Source: an uncultured Lachnospiraceae bacterium (lineage in GTDB: Bacteria > Bacillota > Clostridia > Lachnospirales > Lachnospiraceae). From it: DNA of 13,452 nucleotides. Where the stretch lies: contig CADCQU010000093.1 of NCBI GenBank assembly GCA_902803635.1, positions 1 through 13,452 on the forward strand, given 5' to 3'. Position 1 is the stretch's first letter, and every line of letters begins with the position of its first letter. Below the pieces are notes generated by a model. That model searched no databases, was not told the DNA's origin, and saw only the letters and a list, made by a program, of their open reading frames with translations. A program made the translations under genes and the position numbers. Below are positions 7,242-13,452 of the stretch, in pieces.

Positions 7242-8300
7242 ATGAGTAACAAGTATCTTTTGGTAAAGAATTATATAAAGAGCTTGCCCTTAGGTAGGAA
7301 GATCCGTGACCTCTATCAGAAACGCGGATTTAACAGAGGGAATGCTGCAAAAGCCTTTCGCAGGTATTATGGGGAAGACTCCGGACTTGATAAAGAAAAA
7401 ATCATTATCGATATGCTGGGTGAAGCGAAAAGATATGGATTCGGCTTTGACGAGTATCATATGTATCACTTTGAAAAAATGCCTCTGGAGGAAAGGCGTA
7501 CCTATGTCTCGGATAAAGAGAGAATTAATTACTGCGAACGGATGAACAGCTACCGAAACATGATTTTATTCGACGACAAGGGCCTGACCTATAGCTTTTT
7601 CCGAAGGTATTACCATCGGGATCTGGTCGAAGTCTTCTCGAAGAGGGAATATGAGCTTTTTGCGGCTTTTCTGAAAAAACATCCCAAATTTATTGTCAAA
7701 CCTTTTGACGGGGCCTGCGGGGTCGGTGTCAGGATTCTGGATGCCTCTGGAAGCGCACCTGAAACAATCTTCCGTGCCTTAAGAAAGCGGTATGGGAAGG
7801 GGTTTGTTGTCGAGGAACTCATTATCCAGCATCCTGAAATGGCACGGCTTCATCCGCAGTCAGTAAATACATTGCGAATACCTACCATCCATTATGGAGA
7901 GGATGTGGAGATTATTCATCCATTCATTAGAATCGGGAGGGGTGAATCTGTCGTTGATAACGGTTGGAGTGGTGGAATTTGCTGCGGCATTGATCCGGAG
8001 ACGGGGACGGTTTTTTCGGCTTCCGATGAGAACGGGGAGGATTACACCGTGCACCCGGATACCGGAGTCAATTTGATTGGCTATCAGGTTCCAAGGTGGG
8101 AGGAAGCAACCGCCTTGGCAAAGGAGCTCGCTGGTGTATTGCCAGACAACCATTATACGGGCTGGGACCTTGCGCTTACCAAGGACGGCTGGGTTATGCA
8201 GGAGGCAAATGACAGAGGCGGGTTTTTGGGATTTCAAATTACATCAAAAAAAGGATTTCGACCGGAAATCGAGGAAATTGTGCATAGATTAGGGGTGTGA
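7242..8300 (+). CDS. ATP-grasp ligase 3 (sugar-transfer associated ATP-grasp type)
   Basis: This 352-residue protein resembles Pfam ATPgrasp_ST, a family named for its occurrence near sugar-transfer genes; its reaction is unknown. The first 100 residues are basic and helical, with no secretion signal. FIVKPFDGACGVGV (150-163, Lys153) is the nucleotide loop and VVEELIIQHP (189-198) the hinge. SVNTLRIPT (207-215), GWSGGICCGIDPETG (241-255) and GWDLALTKDG (307-316) follow. EANDRGGF (321-328) supplies both the Glu and the Asn metal ligands, unlike the two preceding genes. The ATG at 7242 is 14 bases after the upstream stop and behind GAGAGGAAG. It is clearly more AT-rich than the gene that follows. 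It probably joins a carboxylic group to a sugar or sugar-linked amine, but that is inference from the family name and the neighbourhood. Confidence 0.85.
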   Translation: MSNKYLLVKNYIKSLPLGRKIRDLYQKRGFNRGNAAKAFRRYYGEDSGLDKEKIIIDMLGEAKRYGFGFDEYHMYHFEKMPLEERRTYVSDKERINYCERMNSYRNMILFDDKGLTYSFFRRYYHRDLVEVFSKREYELFAAFLKKHPKFIVKPFDGACGVGVRILDASGSAPETIFRALRKRYGKGFVVEELIIQHPEMARLHPQSVNTLRIPTIHYGEDVEIIHPFIRIGRGESVVDNGWSGGICCGIDPETGTVFSASDENGEDYTVHPDTGVNLIGYQVPRWEEATALAKELAGVLPDNHYTGWDLALTKDGWVMQEANDRGGFLGFQITSKKGFRPEIEEIVHRLGV

Positions 8301-8314
8301 TTGCGAGGTATCAT

Positions 8315-9484
8315 GTGAAAGGATATGTGTTTGTTGGCAATACGACGAAGCCATCGCCCGAGACGGCGGAAAGCCGGGAGCCGCTTTCGCCGTCGAATGT
8401 GAGCCGCCCCTGCCTTACGGCCGCGCTCGCCTTGGGCTACGAGGTGTTCTGGGGGGTCAACCGGAACCGTCCGGAGGAGCTTTCCTGTGATTTGCCGGTA
8501 AAAATGTACGATTCCCACACCTACCGGAGCCTTTTTGCATTTTCGGACAACCGCATCGCGTTCCGAAACCTTGGCAGGGTTCTGAAGGAAAACGAGATTG
8601 AGGTCATCCACTGCAACACGCCTGTCGGCGGCCTCGTTGGGCGCCTTTGCGGGAGGCGGTACCGTACGAAGACGGTGATCTACACCGTGCACGGCTTTCA
8701 TTTTTACAAGGGGGCGCCCCTCCTAAACCGGACGGTTTTTAAGTGGGCGGAGCAGCTGCTGGCCCGCTGGACGGACGTCATCATCACGATGAACCGCGAG
8801 GATTATGCGGCTGCGAAAAAAATGCGGCTCCGCAAGGGCGGGAAGGTTTTCAAGGTGCACGGCGTCGGCATCACGCTCGCGGACTATGTGGACAAGGAAT
8901 TTGACCGAGAGGCGAAGCGGAGGGAGCTTGGGCTAAAGCCTGCGGACATCGCCTGCATCTGTGCCGGGGACCTCGTGGCCCGCAAGAATTACGGGACCGC
9001 CATCGAGGCAATCGCGCTGGCAAATGACCCGCGCCTCCACTACTTTATCTGCGGCGAGGGACCGGAGCTTGGCAATTTGCAGCAAATGGCAGGACAGCTG
9101 GGCGTCGGGGAGAGGGTGCATTTTCTGGGTTTTCGGACCGATATACAGGAGCTGCTCCGCGCAGCGGACATTTTCCTCTTCTCCTCTCTTCAGGAGGGAC
9201 TGCCCAGAAGCCTGATGGAAGCGATGGCGGTCGGCCTTCCGGCCGTTGTCTCGCGCATCCGGGGGAACGTTGACCTTATAAGGGATGGCGAGGGTGGCCT
9301 TCTCTGCGACGCAAGGGATGCGAAGGCTTTCGCGAAGGCTCTCCGGAAGCTTTCCGCGGATGCTGTCCTTCGGGAGAAAATGGCGAAGGTAAACCGGCGG
9401 AGGATCCGAAGATACGACAGCTCGGTGGTTGAAAAGGAGATTCTTTCCATATATAAAGAGGTGTTACATTTGCCTGAAACGTGA
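8315..9484 (+). CDS. GT4-type glycosyltransferase (PglA-like)
   Basis: This GT-B retaining glycosyltransferase is expected to add a sugar from a nucleotide donor to the lipid-linked first sugar on the cytoplasmic face. In 389 residues it shows an N-domain with CNTPVGGLVGRLCG (100-113) and YTVHGFHFYKGAP (123-135), the domain linker VHGVGI (181-186), CAGDLVARKNYGTAIEA (216-232), and the donor-site EX7E motif from Glu294 to Glu302 in EGLPRSLMEAMAVGLP. The N-terminal MKGYVFVGNTTKP resembles glycosyltransferases of Clostridia often labelled PglA-like; this is from memory. I prefer GTG 8315, with GAGGT six bases upstream. A GTG at 8297 overlaps the previous stop by four bases but has a poorly placed ribosome site. 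GC content jumps up here and falls again at its end. Confidence 0.9.
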   Translation: MKGYVFVGNTTKPSPETAESREPLSPSNVSRPCLTAALALGYEVFWGVNRNRPEELSCDLPVKMYDSHTYRSLFAFSDNRIAFRNLGRVLKENEIEVIHCNTPVGGLVGRLCGRRYRTKTVIYTVHGFHFYKGAPLLNRTVFKWAEQLLARWTDVIITMNREDYAAAKKMRLRKGGKVFKVHGVGITLADYVDKEFDREAKRRELGLKPADIACICAGDLVARKNYGTAIEAIALANDPRLHYFICGEGPELGNLQQMAGQLGVGERVHFLGFRTDIQELLRAADIFLFSSLQEGLPRSLMEAMAVGLPAVVSRIRGNVDLIRDGEGGLLCDARDAKAFAKALRKLSADAVLREKMAKVNRRRIRRYDSSVVEKEILSIYKEVLHLPET

Positions 9485-9494
9485 AGGAGGAAAA

Positions 9495-10637
9495 ATGAAA
9501 AGGGTTGTCATGATACGCTCGAATCCGATTCGGCCCTATCCCCGTTTGGAAAAGATGGCAAATGCGATTCGTAAAATGGGAAATGAGGTTCTTGTCCTGG
9601 CTTGGGATCGCGTTGCGAATTACCCGCCGAAGAAAGAAACCTTAACACTTAAGGATTCGAAGGTTCGAATTATTCGCGTCGGTATAAAGGGAGAGTTTTC
9701 AGGCGGTTTTAAAAAGAATGCGGTAGGTCTTATAAAGTTTGAGAGATTTCTTTATTTCTGGCTCAAAAAACATCGAGAGGAATATGACATCATCCATGCC
9801 TATGATTTCGACTGTGGCTATGTCGCCGCCAAAATTTCAAAAAAGTATGGAAAAAAGTTGGTTTACGATATTGCGGATTATTATGTTGATTCCCACAACC
9901 TGAAGGGATCTTTTATTGGTAATATCATCGAAAGAAAGGAAATAGCGGTTATAAATGGGGCTGACGTAACGATTATCTGTTCGGAGAAGCGGAAGAAGCA
10001 GATATGTGCATCGAAGCCTAAGAGGCTGGTCGTTATTCACAATACGCCAGATATTTCTATGGAATTTGATGTGGAGGAGAAGGTTATACAAAGTTCTTCC
10101 GAAAAATATAAGCTTGTCTATGTGGGGGTTTTGGGAAGAAATCGGTTTATCGACAAGATTGCGGAAGTAGTGGGAGAACGGGAAGACTGTGAGTTTCACA
10201 TCGGAGGCTTTGGAGGTGGATTGGAGCCACTATTTGAGGCTTATGCTTCGAAGTATAAGAACGTCTTCTTTTATGGGCGTATCCCCTATGAACAGACCAT
10301 TGCATTGGAGAAGGAATGTGACGCACTTTGTGCTATATATGATCCGAGCGTTCCGAACCATGTATATGCCGCCCCAAATAAATTTTACGAAGCCCTTGCA
10401 CTTGGAAAACCATTGCTCATGGCAAGGGGAACCGGAATGTCAGAGGTGGTGCAGGAATATGGGCTTGGAGTAGTCATGGATTATTCGAAGGAAGCCCTTT
10501 CGGAGGCCATTTCGAGTCTAATTAAAACCAGAGACAAGGCCTCTGAAATTGGCCAACGGGCGAAGGAACTGTATGTGAGACAGTATTCGTGGACGGAGAT
10601 GGAGAAAAGAATCAATTCTCTGTATCTTGAATTATAA
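9495..10637 (+). CDS. GT-B glycosyltransferase (GT4-like)
   Basis: This 380-residue protein has the two-lobed GT-B pattern. The N-domain contains IRPYPRLEKMANAIRKMG (12-29), a typical nucleotide-sugar enzyme helix, and YDIIHAYDFDCGYVAAK (97-113). The C-domain contains KLVYVGVLGRNRFID (206-220) and the donor site NHVYAAPNKFYEALALGKP (288-306), where Glu299 takes the place of the second Glu of EX7E. It should extend the repeat unit in the cytoplasm; donor and linkage cannot be told. ATG 9495 has a near-perfect AAGGAGG (9484-9490) that overlaps the stop of the previous gene, so the two are tightly coupled. The upstream in-frame ATG at 9429 lies inside the previous gene and is not needed. Its composition is markedly more AT-rich than the preceding gene. 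Confidence 0.88.
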   Translation: MKRVVMIRSNPIRPYPRLEKMANAIRKMGNEVLVLAWDRVANYPPKKETLTLKDSKVRIIRVGIKGEFSGGFKKNAVGLIKFERFLYFWLKKHREEYDIIHAYDFDCGYVAAKISKKYGKKLVYDIADYYVDSHNLKGSFIGNIIERKEIAVINGADVTIICSEKRKKQICASKPKRLVVIHNTPDISMEFDVEEKVIQSSSEKYKLVYVGVLGRNRFIDKIAEVVGEREDCEFHIGGFGGGLEPLFEAYASKYKNVFFYGRIPYEQTIALEKECDALCAIYDPSVPNHVYAAPNKFYEALALGKPLLMARGTGMSEVVQEYGLGVVMDYSKEALSEAISSLIKTRDKASEIGQRAKELYVRQYSWTEMEKRINSLYLEL

Positions 10638-10641
10638 GCTG

Positions 10642-10647
10642 TATAAT
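10642..10647 (+). promoter_or_regulatory. Possible internal -10 box
   Basis: A perfect TATAAT lies in the 37-base gap before the third glycosyltransferase and would start RNA near 10654, 20 bases ahead of that gene. No good -35 is found 16-18 bases upstream, and the TG of an extended -10 is one base out of register. In an AT-rich stretch this could be chance. Confidence 0.2.
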
Positions 10648-10674
10648 AACGTTTGATTCGTACGGAGAAAGGTT

Positions 10675-11832
10675 ATGAAGATTCTTTTTATCGTGTCAAG
10701 GCCGTTGGAAATGAATTCATCCGCGAGTCTTCGAAATGTTAATACTATCAACGGACTGGCTGGGGAAGGACATGAAGTTACGGTTCTGAGTACGTTTCTT
10801 TCAAGGGAACATCCTGCTTTTTCGGAGATACAGTTGGATTCGTCTGTGGAGGTGATCCGGGTAAATCTGGGTATGGGAAAGGCGCTTTCTGCGAAAGCCG
10901 GAAGAAACAGGTTCCTGAAGAAAATAAAATATATTATATATAAATTTCAGAACCGAAAAAATCTCTACGATTCCTGGAAATCTATGGTCAACCGTCCAGA
11001 AGTAGCTCAGATGGATATTTCGAAATATGACTTGCTTATTTCTTCCTCGGATCCGAAGTCATCGCATCTTGTGGCAGAAAAGGTTAGGGCGGAGTCTTCC
11101 ATTCCCTGGATTCAAATCTGGGGAGATCCTTTCACAGGTGACATTACTTCTCTGAATAAAGATGAAAACAGGAAGGCCAGGGAGGAGAAGCGCTTTTTCC
11201 GGGCTGCATCGAAGGTGTTATTTCTTTCGGAGGCAACATGTGCTGAAATGAAAGAACGATACCCGGAGGCGGCGGACAAAATGGATTTCATGCCGCGACC
11301 GTATTCTGAGAAGAAGATAATGAAAAGTCGAATAAAGAAAGGGGCAAGGTTGCATTTGTCCTATTGCGGAGATTATAATTCGGATGTCCGCAACATTCTG
11401 CCGTTTTTTCAAGCGGTTCAATTGACGGGAGATTACTTAAAGCTTTGCGGTCGGTCAGACCTTCATCTGGTGGGAGACGAGAAGATTCAAATTTTTCCAA
11501 GGGTACCGCAGGAAACAGTGGACAAAATTGAAGATGAGGCGGACGTTCTAATACATCTCAGTAATCTTGGCGGGACGCAGATTCCTGGAAAAATATATAA
11601 TTATTCCGCGACGAATAAACCCATCTTATTTATCTTGGATGGGAACGAGGAAATGCTTCTGGGCGTCTTTTCGAAATATAACAGGTTTTTGTTCTGCAAG
11701 AATGACGTGAACGAGATTGTTGAGAAGCTGGAAATAATTCGAAATCTGGAATATCCCGAAAGACTGGAACCTGTGGATGCCTTTTATGTGAAAAACGTGA
11801 TGAGAAGTTTGTTGAAGACTGCAGAAACCTGA
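10675..11832 (+). CDS. GT-B-like glycosyltransferase
   Basis: This 385-residue protein starts MKILFIVSRPLEMNSSASLR, a GT-B N-terminus with the residues that usually cradle the acceptor. NTINGLAGEGHEVTVLS (23-39), WIQIWGDPFTGD (145-156) and VLFLSEATCAEM (181-192) follow. The C-domain has LHLSYCGDYNSDVRN (226-240) and IPGKIYNYSATNKPILFI (303-320), the donor-site region, where Lys and Tyr precede the position normally held by the second Glu of EX7E. The canonical EX7E is therefore not obvious and the exact family is unsure. It is expected to add a later sugar of the repeat unit. ATG 10675 follows GGAG (10664-10667). It lies 37 bases after the previous gene and 16 before the acyltransferase. Codon use and composition are AT-richer than at the operon head. 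Confidence 0.82.
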   Translation: MKILFIVSRPLEMNSSASLRNVNTINGLAGEGHEVTVLSTFLSREHPAFSEIQLDSSVEVIRVNLGMGKALSAKAGRNRFLKKIKYIIYKFQNRKNLYDSWKSMVNRPEVAQMDISKYDLLISSSDPKSSHLVAEKVRAESSIPWIQIWGDPFTGDITSLNKDENRKAREEKRFFRAASKVLFLSEATCAEMKERYPEAADKMDFMPRPYSEKKIMKSRIKKGARLHLSYCGDYNSDVRNILPFFQAVQLTGDYLKLCGRSDLHLVGDEKIQIFPRVPQETVDKIEDEADVLIHLSNLGGTQIPGKIYNYSATNKPILFILDGNEEMLLGVFSKYNRFLFCKNDVNEIVEKLEIIRNLEYPERLEPVDAFYVKNVMRSLLKTAET

Positions 11833-11848
11833 AGGGGAGGGCGGAAAA

Positions 11849-12391
11849 GTGAAACATCTGTATATTCTGCTTTCAAGGCTGTTTTTCTCCATAGTTTACT
11901 GTCCACGTTATTTGCATGGGAAGTGGTTTGACGGAAATGTCTATGGGTGGAAAATGTGCTGGAAATTTTTCTGGCTTCAGAAAATCAGAGGATTTAACCG
12001 ACATGTTCCATTCCCGGTCTGTCCCTTTTCTTCGTTTGGAAAGGCAGAGAATATTACATTTGCATTAGACAATATTGATAATTTTTGGAAGAACGGGGTT
12101 TATTTCCAATCTTGGAACGGACATATTACGATTGGGGAAGGGACTTGGATTGCTCCGGGTGTTGGTTTAATTACAGAAAACCATGATCCGAAGAATTTGG
12201 AGAAGCACCTCGATTCAAAGGATATTGTGATAGGAAAGAATTGCTGGATTGGGATGAACAGTGTAATCCTGCCCGGTGTGGTTTTGGGAGATTCCACGAT
12301 TGTCGGGGCAGGGGCTGTCGTAACAAAGTCGTTTCCGCAAGGAAATGTGACGCTTGCAGGTGTTCCTGCAAAAGAAATAAGAAGAAATTAG
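11849..12391 (+). CDS. Left-handed beta-helix acyltransferase (hexapeptide family, WcaF/CapG-like)
   Basis: Members of this trimeric family transfer acetyl or other acyl groups from CoA to sugar hydroxyls or amines. The 180-residue protein has a hydrophobic N-terminal segment (about 4-18) and aromatic-rich stretch that may lie at the membrane. Hexapeptide turns run from ITIGEGTWIAPGVGLI (93-108) and IVIGKNCWIGMNSVILPG (126-143) to VLGDSTIVGAGAVVTK (145-160). The catalytic-type His112 is in TENHDP, on a loop between coils, and the end GVPAKEI (171-177) is typical. The start is GTG 11849, eight bases after AAGGGGAGG. It probably acylates a sugar of the repeat unit in the cytoplasm. Which sugar, and whether the group is acetyl, cannot be told. 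An alternative role is N-acetylation of the amino sugar made earlier in the operon. Confidence 0.9.
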   Translation: MKHLYILLSRLFFSIVYCPRYLHGKWFDGNVYGWKMCWKFFWLQKIRGFNRHVPFPVCPFSSFGKAENITFALDNIDNFWKNGVYFQSWNGHITIGEGTWIAPGVGLITENHDPKNLEKHLDSKDIVIGKNCWIGMNSVILPGVVLGDSTIVGAGAVVTKSFPQGNVTLAGVPAKEIRRN

Positions 12392-12431
12392 GGTTCGTTT
12401 GACATACTTTCACGATTTGGGTGACTATTTG

Positions 12432-13452
12432 ATGCAGAGTATAATTCAGGAAACATTATTGTTAATAGGGATGATTCTTGTCCTGATTCTGCTATTCAGA
12501 AATAATAAGCAGAACGGTCAAGTATCAATTACCTCTGGCATTCTTACAGGTGTTCTCCTATACTATTTTACTGTGCCATTTTTTATTTTTCTTCTTCGGG
12601 AAGAAGCGGAACAGTCAGGAAGAAACAGTCTTGTGACGATTGTGGGGGCGGACGGACTGGATGTTCTCCTGGCAATCCTTCGTGTACTTGTGTTTTTGTT
12701 TACGTATCTTCTTGTAAATCAGAGATATAATAACAGAAGAATGCGGATTACCTACACGATTGCGGAGGACAGGTTGGTTAATGTCCTTAAGTTCTTTGTC
12801 TGGACGACTTTTTTGATTGGAGGCGGTTCTTTCCTATTATATATAAGTGCGTTTGGCGGATTGAAGGAGCTTTTGTATTATGCGGAATATTTACGATCCT
12901 TTGCTACGAATGCCACAAGAATCATTCCGTATCTGGCATCCATAATGGTCATTCCGGCCAGACTGATTACCGTTACGCCAATCCTTATTCTCGTTCTGCT
13001 TGGATATCGTAAAAAAGATAAGTTCACGCTCGTATATATATTAATGTTTGTGATTTCTTTCTTTGGGGCCGTTGCTTTTTGTTTGGCAAATGCAGGACGT
13101 GCCTTGCTCATAACGTATGGCATTTGTTTTGTAATACCGCTGTTGCAGAAGGTGATTCGAAAGCCATGGAGGTTGACGTTTGCCATAGGCATTATTTCGC
13201 TCCCTATATTGGATTATCTGGACGCACTGTTTATCTTTTTCCAGACAGGAAAACTTGTTGTCACTCAGTCATCTTTTATAAGTTATCTGCGTCAGTTCTC
13301 ATTTCCGTTTGCTAATGTGCTAAATCAATGGAAAATTGTTGAAAAGTTTGGCATTAGATACTGTCAGGATTTTATTACGGGGGATTTAAATATCATCCCA
13401 GCAGTCAATTTTCAACCGTCATATGAGGTTACGAGTGCGTTTTACGGAGGGG
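12432..13452 (+). CDS. Polytopic membrane protein, probable Wzy-type oligosaccharide repeat unit polymerase (3' partial)
   Basis: An open frame of 340 codons without a stop runs to the window edge. It has about eight hydrophobic segments (near residues 3-22, 34-55, 75-95, 116-138, 175-191, 199-219, 223-239 and 247-265), separated by short charged loops. NAGRALLITYG (220-230), with Arg at a helix start, and a late region FITGDLNIIPAVNFQP (314-329) ahead of TSAFYGG are reminiscent of O-antigen polymerases, as is its place after glycosyltransferase and acyltransferase genes. Such enzymes join lipid-linked repeat units outside the membrane. Sequence conservation in this family is very low, so a flippase or other membrane protein is possible, although Wzx proteins have a different regular 12-14 helix pattern. 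The ATG is preferred; its ribosome site (GGGTGA, 12419-12424) is weak, and the frame is also open upstream to TTG codons. This is the most AT-rich gene here. Confidence 0.75.
   Translation, partial: MQSIIQETLLLIGMILVLILLFRNNKQNGQVSITSGILTGVLLYYFTVPFFIFLLREEAEQSGRNSLVTIVGADGLDVLLAILRVLVFLFTYLLVNQRYNNRRMRITYTIAEDRLVNVLKFFVWTTFLIGGGSFLLYISAFGGLKELLYYAEYLRSFATNATRIIPYLASIMVIPARLITVTPILILVLLGYRKKDKFTLVYILMFVISFFGAVAFCLANAGRALLITYGICFVIPLLQKVIRKPWRLTFAIGIISLPILDYLDALFIFFQTGKLVVTQSSFISYLRQFSFPFANVLNQWKIVEKFGIRYCQDFITGDLNIIPAVNFQPSYEVTSAFYGG

Noticed and set aside
8297..8314. GTG at 8297 as start of the PglA-like glycosyltransferase, overlapping the previous stop
   Set aside because: The only purine-rich stretch is one base from this GTG, whereas GTG 8315 has GAGGT at normal distance and gives the N-terminus MKGYVFVGN. 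It is not fully excluded, because coupled overlaps are common.
12399..12445. TTGACA (12399-12404) and TATAAT (12440-12445) as a promoter before the membrane gene
   Set aside because: They are 35 bases apart, so they cannot form one promoter. The TATAAT lies inside the start of the coding region, where it encodes part of Ser-Ile-Ile.

Overview
This is a chromosomal segment with every gene on the + strand. A D-lactate dehydrogenase gene enters from the left edge. After an intergenic block of hairpin repeats and a terminator comes a ten-gene operon for a cell-surface polysaccharide, which runs off the right edge. AGGAGG-type ribosome sites, GTG starts, tight spacing and the protein types suggest an anaerobic member of the Clostridia (Lachnospiraceae-like). 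That placement rests on remembered protein families and was not searched.

Layout. Bases 3-1094: LdhA-type dehydrogenase, with a frame open at the left edge. Bases 1095-1467: about 370 bases without a gene, holding two hairpins, a degenerate 20-base direct repeat, a strong intrinsic terminator (1317-1344) and a possible promoter (1348-1376). Bases 1468-4680: nucleotidyltransferase-fold protein, PLP-dependent sugar aminotransferase, and a small initiating phosphoglycosyl transferase. Bases 4759-8300: three consecutive ATP-grasp genes. Bases 8315-11832: three GT-B glycosyltransferases. Bases 11849-12391: a hexapeptide acyltransferase. Bases 12432-13452: the first 340 codons of a polytopic membrane protein, probably a Wzy-type polymerase. 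Gaps within the operon are 10-78 bases and I see no internal terminator.

How the genes may work together (inference): the aminotransferase makes a nucleotide-linked amino sugar. One or more ATP-grasp enzymes could join a carboxylic acid, plausibly an amino acid, to its amine or to a nearby group. The phosphoglycosyl transferase loads the sugar phosphate onto undecaprenyl phosphate, the glycosyltransferases extend it, the acyltransferase decorates it, and the polymerase joins repeat units outside the membrane. Flippase, chain-length control and sugar-nucleotide dehydratase genes are not in the window and may lie to the right.

The most unusual content is the run of three ATP-grasp genes between the initiating enzyme and the first glycosyltransferase. 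The first two look like diverged tandem copies with an L-amino-acid-ligase-like layout. The third belongs to the 'sugar-transfer associated' ATP-grasp type. Base composition is patchy: the head of the operon and the 8315-9484 glycosyltransferase are GC-rich, while the gene before the latter and everything after it are much more AT-rich. This fits assembly from pieces of different origin.
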